A stretch of DNA of 50,305 nucleotides from an uncultured Clostridia bacterium (GTDB taxonomy: Bacteria; Bacillota; Clostridia; Oscillospirales; CAG-272): positions 1 through 50,305 of the forward strand of contig CALGCW010000178.1 of the NCBI GenBank assembly GCA_937884385.1, in the 5' to 3' direction. Positions 31,571 through 41,054 of this stretch are shown here, one piece after another. The translations under genes were made by a program, and so were the position numbers. The notes below the pieces were generated by a model. That model did no database searches. It saw nothing but the letters and a program-made list of their open reading frames with translations, and was not told where the DNA came from. Numbering within the stretch: position 1 is the stretch's first letter; every line of letters starts with the position of its first letter.

Positions 31571-33544
31571 TTATTCTTTTGTGGACCACTCGCCTGTGCC
31601 CTTCCACTCAAAAGCTTCATCCCAAGAATTCACAAGTGTGAAAAGGTTGGAGCCATCTGTGGGAAGTGTAAGGTCAACTGTCTGAGAATCCTTATTATTC
31701 CAGTCGCCGCCTGCTGCCAATGACTTAAGGCTTACAAAGATAATATTAGTATAACCCGCAGGAACTGTTCCGGAATAGAGAGAAAGCTCAGCATCTACTT
31801 CTTCCATAACTACCCAAACGTTGCCTGCATCATTCCAACAGTAAATAGCATAACCCTCGCAATAAGCATCCCAGCATCCTTCAGCACCTGTTGTAGGCTG
31901 GAAGTATACTACTGTTCCTTCCGTAGGAACAACAGGATCAGGATCGGGTGTGGGTTCGGGATCGGGAGTAACCTCGGGAGCTGCGGGCTCGTCTTCGCCA
32001 TCAGCCCAGTATGTGAAGTTAGCGTCACCAACTACATACTTAAAGTGGTATGTACCAACGGTGAGAGCAAGATTCTTGTCTCCCTCGTATGCGATCCACT
32101 TAGATGTTCCCTTGTCGTAAAGCTTAACAGCCGCGCAAAGCTGACCAAGCTCAGCTTCTGTCCAGTCAGCATACATATCTTCAGTAACAACGAGTGTACC
32201 TGTCCATGTCTTGCCGTCTTCGTCAACCGTAAGAGCCCATTCGCCTGTAGAGTTAGTTGTATCCCACTCATTCATTGTACCAACGAAAACAAGCTCAGAG
32301 TCGGGAGTCTCTGGAACTACGGGAGCCTCGCCCTCAAGATTGTATGTGAACGTACCTGTTTCAACGTCATATGTGAATTCATAAACACCTGCTGTAAGAC
32401 CAAGGTTGTTATCGCCGTTATAGCCGATCCATCTGGATGCACCCTTGTCGTAAAGCTTAAGAGCTACGCAACTGAAGCCCATTTCAGCCTCTGTCCAGTC
32501 AGCGTACATATCTTCAGTAACTGTAAGCTTACCTGTCCAAGTCTTGCCATCCTCGCTCTTTGTGAGCTTCCACTCGTCTGTAAGACCGAGAGTATCCCAG
32601 TTATTGAAAGTACCGATGAAGTAGATAGCGTTTTCAACTGTGGGCTGCTCTTTAGCTTCATATCTTTCAAGAAGCTCCCAAGCGATCGTGCCGTTGATGG
32701 GATCGAGAGTAAATGTATACTTACCGTCCTGACCTACAGCACAAGTGATATTCCAAGCAGTCATAGGATTGCTGTATTCCTGAACGCCTGTGAATACTAC
32801 GTTGCCCTCTGCGTCCTTAACTTCACCCTGAGTTTCGCTGCCCTCAACAAGAGCCGCGCCGGAGATGTAGCCAAGACCCATTTGTCCGTCCCAAGAGAGA
32901 CCGTGGCAGATCTGGAACATATCGCCTGCATAGAAGTCGATAGTGATAGTGTATGTGCCGTTACCGTTGTCGGTCATACCGAGCTGTGTAGCGGAATTGT
33001 TGTGATCCCAACCGGAAACTGCAAGTGAACCCATACCTGTACCGATGAGATAGTAATCTGCGTATTCGGGCTCAACGGGGTCGTCACCGCCGCCTGCAAC
33101 TGTCTTGAAGGAAGCATAGATCTCTGTCTCAGCTTCAACGGGCTTTGTGAAATCAAAAGCCTTTGTGCAACCAGGATCGGAGTACCAACCCTTAAATTCC
33201 TTACCGGATACCTTAGGTTCCCAAGATGTGAGGATCGTGCCTTTTTCTACCTCATCAACTCTGAGCTCCTTCTGACCCTGCAACCAGTATACCTTAATCT
33301 TTCCGTCGCCTGCAACGGGAGGAACGTAGTTGGGGTCCTCTTCACCGCACTCACACTTGCCTTCTACAAAGCTGTGCTCGTGTTCAGTAACAGGGGGCTG
33401 TTCGGGATTATTACCGGTAATCAAATTAACGATTTCATCAGGAAGCGAATCCAAAACGTCCTGAGGGATCTCACAAGCTGTAAGAACAGACAATGCAAGA
33501 ACGAAAACCATTACCAAAGAGAAAATTCTTAATGTTGTTTTCAT
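31571..33544 (-). CDS. Secreted multi-module starch-binding-type lipoprotein
   Basis: A 657-residue lipoprotein (lipobox LTAC, Cys24). In order: one HEHSFVEGKCECGEEDPNYV module (about 55-78); an InlB B-repeat/Flg_new-type domain (about 82-145, with FKGWYSDPGCTKAFDF); a SusE/F-like module starting YYLIGTGMGSLAVSGW (about 163-290); two related modules starting IYFIGTFNNWDTL (about 305) and LVFVGTMNEWDTT (about 415) that share TEDMYADWTEAE; a Pro/Asp/Glu linker (about 515-540); and a CBM26-like module from VVYFQPTTGAEGCWDAY to the end. The conserved tryptophans fit carbohydrate binding. No catalytic residues are recognised. It probably captures starch or a similar glucan at the cell surface for the amylase and importer nearby. 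Confidence 0.85.
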   Translation of the reverse strand: MKTTLRIFSLVMVFVLALSVLTACEIPQDVLDSLPDEIVNLITGNNPEQPPVTEHEHSFVEGKCECGEEDPNYVPPVAGDGKIKVYWLQGQKELRVDEVEKGTILTSWEPKVSGKEFKGWYSDPGCTKAFDFTKPVEAETEIYASFKTVAGGGDDPVEPEYADYYLIGTGMGSLAVSGWDHNNSATQLGMTDNGNGTYTITIDFYAGDMFQICHGLSWDGQMGLGYISGAALVEGSETQGEVKDAEGNVVFTGVQEYSNPMTAWNITCAVGQDGKYTFTLDPINGTIAWELLERYEAKEQPTVENAIYFIGTFNNWDTLGLTDEWKLTKSEDGKTWTGKLTVTEDMYADWTEAEMGFSCVALKLYDKGASRWIGYNGDNNLGLTAGVYEFTYDVETGTFTYNLEGEAPVVPETPDSELVFVGTMNEWDTTNSTGEWALTVDEDGKTWTGTLVVTEDMYADWTEAELGQLCAAVKLYDKGTSKWIAYEGDKNLALTVGTYHFKYVVGDANFTYWADGEDEPAAPEVTPDPEPTPDPDPVVPTEGTVVYFQPTTGAEGCWDAYCEGYAIYCWNDAGNVWVVMEEVDAELSLYSGTVPAGYTNIIFVSLKSLAAGGDWNNKDSQTVDLTLPTDGSNLFTLVNSWDEAFEWKGTGEWSTKE

Positions 33545-33609
33545 TGTAATCTCCTTTATAAATTGTTTAATTATTAATAAATCAAGAGATTAGAGGCAAA
33601 AAGGCATAG

Positions 33610-33626
33610 TTACCCTATTCTCATTT
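33610..33626 (-). promoter_or_regulatory. Degenerate second copy of the shared element, leader of the 657-residue lipoprotein gene
   Basis: The minus strand reads AAATGAGAATAGGGTAA just downstream of the -10 box, 83 bp from the upstream copy at 33693. It is a weaker match than the copies before the next two genes. Confidence 0.35.
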
Positions 33627-33639
33627 TTATTACAGAGAT

Positions 33640-33668
33640 ATTATACCTCTTTGACGAATTTTTGTCAA
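33640..33668 (-). promoter_or_regulatory. Promoter of the 657-residue lipoprotein gene
   Basis: Consensus sigma-A promoter on the minus strand: TTGACA (33668-33663), 17 bp, TATAAT (33645-33640). The leader is about 88 nt and ends with AAAGGAGATTAC before the ATG. Confidence 0.88.
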
Positions 33669-33692
33669 GATTTTATCATTTCTTTTCAAAAG

Positions 33693-33712
33693 TTCGCCCC
33701 ATTGCACAATTT
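33693..33712 (-). promoter_or_regulatory. Shared upstream element, copy 2
   Basis: The minus strand reads AAATTGTGCAATGGGGCGAA, ending 24 bp upstream of the -35 box. Confidence 0.75.
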
Positions 33713-33753
33713 ATTTTGTTAATTTTGTGCAAAACGAACATTAAAGCAAAAAA

Positions 33754-33777
33754 GAGCAGACGCCGAAGCGCCTGCTC
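33754..33777 (-). terminator. Terminator of the 1074-residue secreted protein gene
   Basis: 10-bp stem GAGCAGGCGC with GCGTCTGCTC, loop TTCG, followed by TTTTTTGC on the minus strand. Nearly identical to the terminator at 37261, evidence that the two genes arose by duplication. Confidence 0.9.
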
Positions 33778-33813
33778 AGTATTATTCAGAGATAATTCTC
33801 TTGATTTTTCAAA

Positions 33814-36800
33814 TTAGAGACCAAATCTCTTGAAGAAGCCAAGGAACTTAGCAAGAAGGTCCTTAATAAGCTTAACGATCTTCTGGAAGAAGTTAAGCTC
33901 AACGGGTTCTTCGGGCTTGGGCTCGGTGGGAGCTGTGTAGTTGGGATCCTCTTCACCGCATTCACACTTACCTTCTACGAATTCGTGTACGTGCTCTTCT
34001 TCTTCCTTAAGGGAGATGTTTACGCCAAATTCGCATCCTTCGTGTCCTTCACCTCTGAGGTCGAACGCAAATCCTATCCAATAAACGCCTGCTTCAGAAA
34101 GAGTGATTTCGAAGCTGTTAGCCAAGCCTGTCTCAGTCATTACGTCGATGTTAACCGCATAAGGTGTATCCATTGTAAGCTGACCGCCTTCAAGACCGCT
34201 TGTAGGAATAGACCATACGTATACCTTGATCATTTCAGCAGCGCCACCGGTAATTACGTATGTGCCGGGCTCAGTTATCTCGAACTTTCCGTAAAGGTCG
34301 CCATTTGCCATAAGGTTAGCTGCACCGGGAACGTAAACTACGTTGTTGTCACCAACCTTGAAGGAAGGAACGTCCTTACCACAAAGCAAGCATGTATCAG
34401 CAAATGTTACGTGTACTTCGGGATTGGGTTCACCCTCTGTTTCTGCACACTTAGAGCATGTCTTAGGTGTTCCGCAGTTTGCGGGGATCCATTCGTGCTC
34501 GCAGTTTTCATCAAGTTCTTCCTTAACAACTGTTACTGTAAATTCGCCCTTAGCACCGGAGTTACCGCAGCAGATGTAATACGTACCGGGCTCAAGAATA
34601 CCTTCTTCTACAAACGCGCCACCAAGATAACCTGTAAGATCAGCGGGATCGCTAGATGTAGAAATGTAAGTATTGATATCGGATACGAAAGTATACTTAG
34701 CCTTTTCAGTTACTTCGAACTTAACCATTTCAACAGCCTGCTGAACAAGATTAAGCGTGCAACCGTCGATAACTACCTTGTTTTCACCAACAACAAATAC
34801 CTGTTCGCCATCGTGAGTAGGATTATCAACAGGAGGATCAACGTCATCGCCGCCACCTGTTGTGATTTCGGTCTTAGTAACTGTAATGTTGAACATACCT
34901 GTTGTATTTGTAGCAAGAGGAGCTACACAGATCTGATATGTACCAGGCTGAAGATCAGCAGCACCTGACATACCGCAAAGAAGAGTCTGATAATCGGAAG
35001 AGAAAATCCAAGCAACAGCATCTGTGCCGGTAAATGCATAGTGTCCGGCTTCAGTTACTTTGAATTCAACCCAAGTGATATAGTATCCTGCACCGTTGTT
35101 GAGTGCATCAGTAATATTGATCTTGCTTGTTGCGCCTTCAACAAGTGCGTTAACCCAAGCAGCCTTTGTAACTGCTACATTGTATTCGCCTGTTGTTTCT
35201 TTTTTGTTTGCTGCAATAAAGATACCGTAGTAACCGGGTTCAAGGTTAGCAGCACCTGTCATAGAAACGAGAGCATTATTTGCATCATAGATCCAAATGG
35301 TAACACCTTCGCCTGCAAATGTATAATAACCTGCTTCTTCTACAGCGAATGCTACCAACTCAATGTAATAACCGTAACCATTATCCTGATCGCTGTCAAT
35401 AACTATCTTATTTGTCTCACCAACAACGAGTGTGTTAACGTGAGGAGCTTCAACGTCTTTCTCAACAACTTCAACCTTAAAGAAGTAGTTATTGTCTACC
35501 ATATTACCAAGATAATATGTGCCTGCTGCAGGAATTTCAAATGTAGAAATATACAAAGCATTCTTTGCTACTCCAGTTGTATCCTGAGCAAGAATATTGC
35601 CCTCAGAATCGAGAATTCCAATAGGTCTTGAGCCTGTACCGTCTTCATTGGGTTCGCCATTGCTTACCCACCATACAGTAACTGTTGCAGCCTTGCTTGT
35701 TGTGAAAACAATTGCATTAGCTGTTGTAGATGTCTTGCCACCAAGGTAGAGTCTCTGACCGGACTTATATGCAAGCTCGCCCCAATCCTCTTCCTTCCAT
35801 GTCTTGCTACTGGAATCAATCTTGGATTTCGCACCCAAAATGAGTGAGAAGTAATCGTCAACTTTAACTACAGTACCATCTGCAAAATCACCTGCTGCAG
35901 CTGCGTCAAGCTTGGAGGATTCAAATACGTATGTACCTTCAGGAAGGGGAGCAACGTAATCGGGATCAGTAGCACCGCAAGCGGAGCAAACACCCTCTAC
36001 ATAAGAGTGATCTATAACAGGAACTACTTCCTGAGCTGTTGTAGCAGCGTCACATCTTGAGCAGTGAGAGCCTTCTGTAAGACCCGTCTCTGTGCAAGTA
36101 GGAGCCTTAGCAGCGTCAGTCACCATATCGTGACCAAGAGCTTCGCCTTCTGTTTCGCCGCATTCACACCTCTTGGGCTCCGTGCAAGTTGCATCGGACC
36201 ATACGTGTGTATGAGGAGCTACAACAACTACGTCAACAGTTGTACCTGTAAGTGTAATTGTTACTGTGCTACCTGCTGTATCTACTTTAAAGGATTTGTT
36301 TGCACCGGGATATGCTGTACCCCAGTCGTGGTCACGAGCAACCTTAAACTCATATGTACCTGCAGCTACGTTTGTATATACCTTTGTATATACGCCATCT
36401 GCATATGTCATATCGTTTGCTGTGTTGCCTGTATCCCATTCTGTGCCAAGGTGTGCACCGCTACCTGCAACTGTGAATGTTGCCTGTACGCTACATCTTG
36501 TACAAACGTGAGCCTCAGTATATGCGTGTCCGAGCGCAGAAACTACGGGATCTCCGCAATCATTACACAACTGAGGTGTTGTGCATGTTGCTTCGGGACC
36601 AAGATCTGTGTGAAGACAAGTGCTTCCATACGTGGACCACGTTCCGCCGCCACTGTCCCAAGTTCCTTCTTTAACGGTGTAATGGTTAGCACCGGACGTA
36701 GGAATTGTAAGGTCAGCAGTCTGGTTCCATTTGTTATTCCAGTTATTTGCTGACGCATTAGGATTCATACGGCAGAAGATAACTTTAGGGTATACCTTAT

Positions 36801-37038
36801 CGGTAGGAACCTTTACTTCATAAATGCCGTCACCGTTGGTGTCAGTCATAGAAACCCAAGTTTCTCCGTTGTCGAAGAAATACGCTGCAAAGCGCGCTCC
36901 ATCTTTTTTCCAGTTTGCATTTGGAGTAAGATAGAGATACTCAGGCTGTTCAGCCGCGCTTACTGTGAGCATAGATGCTATTGCGAACATCATAACCAAA
37001 GCAAGCACGAGAGCTAAAATTTTGCTTGTGTTTTTCAT
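33814..37038 (-). CDS. Secreted 1074-residue CBM/Cys-His-repeat protein with C-terminal amphipathic tail
   Basis: The Sec signal peptide (about 1-29, cleaved near VSAA) has no lipobox. Modules in order: CBM26-like (about 36-140, YLTPNANWKKDGARFAAYFF); a Cys/His repeat; an X25-like amylase/pullulanase module (about 184-274, with GTYEFKVARDHDWGTAYPG); more repeats (to about 365); a beta domain TYVFESSKLDAAAAGDF (about 365-526); two related beta modules starting VNTLVVGETNKIVID and VNALVEGATSKINI, then a third diverged copy (about 533-835); another repeat; a last beta module (about 891-1010); HVHEFVEGKCECGEEDPNY; and a basic amphipathic tail ELNFFQKIVKLIKDLLAKF. No catalytic site seen. Probably a starch-binding surface protein held by its tail. 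Start set by AGAAAGGAAAAC. Confidence 0.85.
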   Translation of the reverse strand: MKNTSKILALVLALVMMFAIASMLTVSAAEQPEYLYLTPNANWKKDGARFAAYFFDNGETWVSMTDTNGDGIYEVKVPTDKVYPKVIFCRMNPNASANNWNNKWNQTADLTIPTSGANHYTVKEGTWDSGGGTWSTYGSTCLHTDLGPEATCTTPQLCNDCGDPVVSALGHAYTEAHVCTRCSVQATFTVAGSGAHLGTEWDTGNTANDMTYADGVYTKVYTNVAAGTYEFKVARDHDWGTAYPGANKSFKVDTAGSTVTITLTGTTVDVVVVAPHTHVWSDATCTEPKRCECGETEGEALGHDMVTDAAKAPTCTETGLTEGSHCSRCDAATTAQEVVPVIDHSYVEGVCSACGATDPDYVAPLPEGTYVFESSKLDAAAAGDFADGTVVKVDDYFSLILGAKSKIDSSSKTWKEEDWGELAYKSGQRLYLGGKTSTTANAIVFTTSKAATVTVWWVSNGEPNEDGTGSRPIGILDSEGNILAQDTTGVAKNALYISTFEIPAAGTYYLGNMVDNNYFFKVEVVEKDVEAPHVNTLVVGETNKIVIDSDQDNGYGYYIELVAFAVEEAGYYTFAGEGVTIWIYDANNALVSMTGAANLEPGYYGIFIAANKKETTGEYNVAVTKAAWVNALVEGATSKINITDALNNGAGYYITWVEFKVTEAGHYAFTGTDAVAWIFSSDYQTLLCGMSGAADLQPGTYQICVAPLATNTTGMFNITVTKTEITTGGGDDVDPPVDNPTHDGEQVFVVGENKVVIDGCTLNLVQQAVEMVKFEVTEKAKYTFVSDINTYISTSSDPADLTGYLGGAFVEEGILEPGTYYICCGNSGAKGEFTVTVVKEELDENCEHEWIPANCGTPKTCSKCAETEGEPNPEVHVTFADTCLLCGKDVPSFKVGDNNVVYVPGAANLMANGDLYGKFEITEPGTYVITGGAAEMIKVYVWSIPTSGLEGGQLTMDTPYAVNIDVMTETGLANSFEITLSEAGVYWIGFAFDLRGEGHEGCEFGVNISLKEEEEHVHEFVEGKCECGEEDPNYTAPTEPKPEEPVELNFFQKIVKLIKDLLAKFLGFFKRFGL

Positions 37039-37095
37039 AAGTTTTCCTTTCTGAAATATAAATTTGTTAATAAATCAAGGGAAAAATGAGCGCAC

Positions 37096-37112
37096 TTCCC
37101 CCTATTGCATTT
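37096..37112 (-). promoter_or_regulatory. Second copy of the shared element in the leader of the 1074-residue protein gene
   Basis: The minus strand reads AAATGCAATAGGGGGAA, lying in the start of the transcribed leader just after the -10 box. It matches the upstream element at 37178 (GTGCAATAGGGCGAA) and is 82 bp from it. Confidence 0.6.
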
Positions 37113-37123
37113 ATTACAGTATA

Positions 37124-37152
37124 ATTATAAAGATTTTTTTCAAAAATGTCAA
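37124..37152 (-). promoter_or_regulatory. Promoter of the 1074-residue secreted protein gene
   Basis: TTGACA (37152-37147), 17 bp, TATAAT (37129-37124) on the minus strand; leader about 78 nt. Confidence 0.88.
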
Positions 37153-37177
37153 CAATTTTTGTTCAACTTTTATAACT

Positions 37178-37197
37178 TTCGCCCTATTGCACAATTT
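37178..37197 (-). promoter_or_regulatory. Shared upstream element, copy 3
   Basis: The minus strand reads AAATTGTGCAATAGGGCGAA, ending 25 bp upstream of the -35 box. Confidence 0.75.
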
Positions 37198-37260
37198 ATT
37201 TTTGCGTTTTTGTACAAAATGCGAATTTTATTCACCTTTTCCCTGCTTCAATTCAAAAAA

Positions 37261-37284
37261 GAGCAGACGCCGAAGCGTCTGCTC
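37261..37284 (-). terminator. Terminator of the 1232-residue secreted protein gene
   Basis: 10-bp perfect stem GAGCAGACGC with its complement, loop TTCG, followed by TTTTTTGAA on the minus strand. Confidence 0.9.
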
Positions 37285-37299
37285 AAAGAAATTATTAAA

Positions 37300-40200
37300 T
37301 CAGAATTTAATAAAATCCTTAAGGTATCCAAGGATCTTTGCAAGAAGATCCTTAATAGCCATAATTATCTTTTGGAAGATATTAAGCTCGACGGGTTCTT
37401 CAACCTTATCGTCGCCGGGCTCTTCGGGCTCTTCATCAACGGGAGGCTGAGGAGCAACGTAGTCGGGATCGACCTCGCCACATTCGCACTTACCTTCAAC
37501 GAAGTTATGCTCGTGAGGAGCAATGTAGTCAGGATCGCTTGCACCGCATTCGCACTTACCGTCAACGTAATTATGACCCTTTGCGGGAATTTCTTCCTGA
37601 GTTGCAAGTATCTCACCGCAAACGGAGCACTTCTTACCTTCTGTAAGACCCGCTTCCGTGCAAGTTGCATCCTTGCCTGCTACTGTTTCTTCCTTATGAC
37701 CCTTAGTAGGAATAACTATCTGCTCAACAAGGATCTCTTCACAACGTGTGCACTTTGAGCCTTCTGTGAGACCTGCTTCTGTGCAAGTTGCATCCTTGCC
37801 CTCAAGCTTAACAATTGTTCCTTCGTGATCGCAAGTTACGTCGCGAGTGTATCCGCAAACGTTGCAGGATTCATCATACTTATCGTCATATGTATGAGCC
37901 ACTGCGGGAATCTCTGTCTGTGCTACAAGAGTTGTTCCGCAAACTGAGCACTTTTTACCTTCAGTAAGACCTGTTGCCGTACATGTGGGAGCCTTGCCTG
38001 CTACTACTTCGTCCTTATGACCAAGCGCATCAACTACTTCCTGTGCAATTGTTACCGTACCGCATACTGTGCACTTCTTACCTTCCGTAAGGCCTGTTTC
38101 CGTGCAAGTTGCATCCTTGCCGGCTACCGTCTCTTCATTATGTCCTTTTGCTTCGATCACGTCTATAACGGGGTCGCAGCAATCGCAAGCATAATACGAG
38201 TTATAACCGTCTTCCGTGCAGGTCGCATCCTTACCTTCAACAAGCTTAAGACCTGTATGGAACTTCACACTTATACCGTATAAATAGTTTTTGCCGCCAT
38301 TTACAGGTGTATATGTAAGAACTGTATCAACAAGAGCGTAATAGGTGTAATATTCGTCAGTTATTTCTTCGGTAGTTGTCTTACCGTCAGAAAGCGTATA
38401 AGAAGTATATCCATTGTATCCGTGGAATACAACTTCTGCTCCGGCTTTAAGCTCAAGCTGGAAGGAGCCTTCCTTCACCTGAGAGTTATTTCCGCCATTA
38501 TTAGCAACTACGATATCCGAGAAATCTATAACTGAATCAGCCCAGTTTCCTTCACTTCCGAACGTGATCTCTGTATCGGTAGCAATAACTCTGTCTACCT
38601 CAACAACAGCCTCTGCAAGGGTTACGCTTCTGATATAAGCCTTATTTACGCCATCCGTTTCACTGGGAAGAATAACGACCTTTGTTACCTCAGTCGTGTT
38701 AAATGTAAGCGTACCTGCCATAGGTGTCTTCACACCATTAATGTAAACATCGAAGATACCGTATCCTGTACTGTGACCTGTAACAGTAACGGAAATGTTA
38801 GCAGGAACTACAAATTGAATGGAAGCACCGTCGCGGAACTGGAACGAACCGTCATTGTTGTCTCTGAATGTACTTGTAAGAGCGAACCTTCCGTCTGATT
38901 CAATTGCAGAAAACTCGAACGTTCCAAGCTCTTCGATAGCAGAAAGAACCGCGTCACATCTTGTACACTCACAGTTTTCCCAAACGTGACCGAGCGCGGG
39001 GATCTCTTCCTGTGCAACGAGCGTTTCACCGCAAACAGTGCACTTTTTGCCTTCCGTAAGACCTGTTTCCGTACAAGTAGCAGCCTTGCCGGCTACAGTC
39101 TCTTCCTTGTGTCCTGTAGCAGGGATCTCTGAATGGAAGGACTCGTAATCGCAACGAGCGCATTCCTGATGCGCGGAATATCCGGGCTCTGTGCAAGTAG
39201 GAGCCTTTGCAGGAACGTTTTCAAGTCTATGTCCTGCAGCATAAACTGTCTTACCCTCTGTGTATTCACATCTTGAGCAAGCCTTGTGGGCAGAATAGCC
39301 ATCCTCTGTACAAGAGTTTGTCTTTGCTTCAACGTCCTGAAGATCGTGACCGAGAGCTTTAACAACGTAGAAGGGATAGTCTGCAAGGTACGCATCAACT
39401 TCTTCATCTACACCGTAGAAAAAGCTCTTTTCACAATTCCTACATCTGATTTCAAATTCAGCATCTTCTGTGCAAGTTGCGCTCTTTATAAAGCTTGCAT
39501 AGTTATAGCTATGTCCTGTAGCAGCCGCGCCTTCCTCCTTGCGAGTTGCGCTGCAAACAGTACAAGTATACGTTGTGTAACCTGCTTCTGTACATGTGGG
39601 ATCCGTCACAACGCCTTCGCCGTAAGAGTGCTCGGGATATGTAACAGAGATCTTTGTTCCCTCAATTGCAAATACATAAGTACCTGCACATTTTGTTGTA
39701 AAGCTAATATCACCGCCGGAGGTTGTTATGCTCACTCCGCTAACGGTATCAGTTATTTTTTGGGAAGAACCGTACCATTGACCCGCCTTTACAACCTTAA
39801 ACATATAAGTTGTATTTGCTTTGAGATCAAGCGAAAGATATGCAATCTTTCCATCAACAGTTTCAAGCTTGAACTGATTAGCAACTGTGCTCCAGCTATT
39901 GAAGGTTCCTGCAAGGAAATTGTCTGTAGCAAGACGATCCACTTCGGGAATTTTATCAAGGCTATCATACCATGTCAAGCTGCTAAGGTCATAATACTGA
40001 CCCGCCTTCATTTCAAGGTCAGCTGTCTGAGCTCCGTTGTTATTATTGAAAATAATCTTTGCGTATGCAGTGTCAAGTTCAATGTAGTAAACGTCAAAGC
40101 CGTTTACTGTAATGTCAGTCTTGGTCATTGCTTTGCCGGGCCAAGTTAAACCTGCACCGCCATCTATCCAAGCATAAGCATTTACAGTTGTCCATTGTGC

Positions 40201-40998
40201 ACCGTTAACGAAATAAACGATGCGCATGCTGCAACGTGTACATACACCGTTCACGTAATCGTGACCAAGAGCGTCAACAGGTGTTTCATCAAAGATATCG
40301 TGGCATTTGTCGCACTCATAGTAATGAGAACCTGCTTCTGTACATTTAGCTGTATTTACCTCAGTTTTGTTTGTATGAGCGCAATAATCGGGATTAGGCG
40401 CTTCACAAACTGTACATTTCTCACCACCATTAAAGGTGTGATCAATTGTAGAAATTGCTTCTGTCTTGGTTGATGAACATTTAGTACATGTGTACTTCAT
40501 TGTACCTTCGACAGAGCAAGTGGGAGCCTTTGTTTGGCTACCGGCATTCCAAGTATGATGACCGTCGCAGAAGTTGCTCCAAGTAGAAGTTGCTCCATCC
40601 CAGTTACCGCTAGCAAGTGTAAAGCAGTTTTTACCATTTGCGGCACTAGCCAAAAGGTCACCAGTCTGGTTCCACTTGTTATTCCAGTTGTTTGCAGAAG
40701 CACTACCGCTCATACGGCAGAAAATAACTGCTTTCCACGTACCGGCAGGAACTGTAACTTTGTAGTAACCGCTAGTCTCAGCTTTAGTCATAGAAACCCA
40801 CGTATTGGTGTTAGTGCTATTGTTGAAAAAGTAAGCAGCAAAACGTGCACCGTCTTTGGTCCAGTTGCTGTTAGGCTTCAAATATAGCGTTTCACCAACA
40901 GTGAATGTGTCAGCCGCACTTACCGTGAACATAGATGCCATTGCGAGCATCATTACCAAAGCAAGCACGAGAGCTAAAATTTTAGCTGTTTTTTTCAT
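37300..40998 (-). CDS. Secreted 1232-residue CBM26/Cys-His-repeat protein with C-terminal amphipathic tail
   Basis: Paralogue of the downstream 1074-residue protein. The signal peptide (1-29) is almost the same. Modules: CBM26-like (about 34-144, TLYLKPNSNWTKDGARFAAY); Cys/His repeats (148-255); a clear CBM26 (about 258-350, with TVNAYAWIDGGAGLTWPGKA and IIFNNNNGAQTADL); a SusE/F-like module (about 354-455, FLAGTFNSWSTVANQFKLE); repeats (458-690); two beta modules (about 691-905) like those beside pectate lyases and gut amylases; a second long repeat array (910-1190); and the tail NIFQKIIMAIKDLLAKILGY. No catalytic domain. The aromatic CBM26 residues suggest starch binding. The leader, promoter and terminator match those of the paralogue. 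Start set by AGAAAGGAAAAA before the ATG. Confidence 0.86.
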   Translation of the reverse strand: MKKTAKILALVLALVMMLAMASMFTVSAADTFTVGETLYLKPNSNWTKDGARFAAYFFNNSTNTNTWVSMTKAETSGYYKVTVPAGTWKAVIFCRMSGSASANNWNNKWNQTGDLLASAANGKNCFTLASGNWDGATSTWSNFCDGHHTWNAGSQTKAPTCSVEGTMKYTCTKCSSTKTEAISTIDHTFNGGEKCTVCEAPNPDYCAHTNKTEVNTAKCTEAGSHYYECDKCHDIFDETPVDALGHDYVNGVCTRCSMRIVYFVNGAQWTTVNAYAWIDGGAGLTWPGKAMTKTDITVNGFDVYYIELDTAYAKIIFNNNNGAQTADLEMKAGQYYDLSSLTWYDSLDKIPEVDRLATDNFLAGTFNSWSTVANQFKLETVDGKIAYLSLDLKANTTYMFKVVKAGQWYGSSQKITDTVSGVSITTSGGDISFTTKCAGTYVFAIEGTKISVTYPEHSYGEGVVTDPTCTEAGYTTYTCTVCSATRKEEGAAATGHSYNYASFIKSATCTEDAEFEIRCRNCEKSFFYGVDEEVDAYLADYPFYVVKALGHDLQDVEAKTNSCTEDGYSAHKACSRCEYTEGKTVYAAGHRLENVPAKAPTCTEPGYSAHQECARCDYESFHSEIPATGHKEETVAGKAATCTETGLTEGKKCTVCGETLVAQEEIPALGHVWENCECTRCDAVLSAIEELGTFEFSAIESDGRFALTSTFRDNNDGSFQFRDGASIQFVVPANISVTVTGHSTGYGIFDVYINGVKTPMAGTLTFNTTEVTKVVILPSETDGVNKAYIRSVTLAEAVVEVDRVIATDTEITFGSEGNWADSVIDFSDIVVANNGGNNSQVKEGSFQLELKAGAEVVFHGYNGYTSYTLSDGKTTTEEITDEYYTYYALVDTVLTYTPVNGGKNYLYGISVKFHTGLKLVEGKDATCTEDGYNSYYACDCCDPVIDVIEAKGHNEETVAGKDATCTETGLTEGKKCTVCGTVTIAQEVVDALGHKDEVVAGKAPTCTATGLTEGKKCSVCGTTLVAQTEIPAVAHTYDDKYDESCNVCGYTRDVTCDHEGTIVKLEGKDATCTEAGLTEGSKCTRCEEILVEQIVIPTKGHKEETVAGKDATCTEAGLTEGKKCSVCGEILATQEEIPAKGHNYVDGKCECGASDPDYIAPHEHNFVEGKCECGEVDPDYVAPQPPVDEEPEEPGDDKVEEPVELNIFQKIIMAIKDLLAKILGYLKDFIKF

Positions 40999-41054
40999 AT
41001 ATTTTTTCCTTTCTGAAAATTTTTGTTAATAAATCAAGGGAAAAATGAGCGCAC

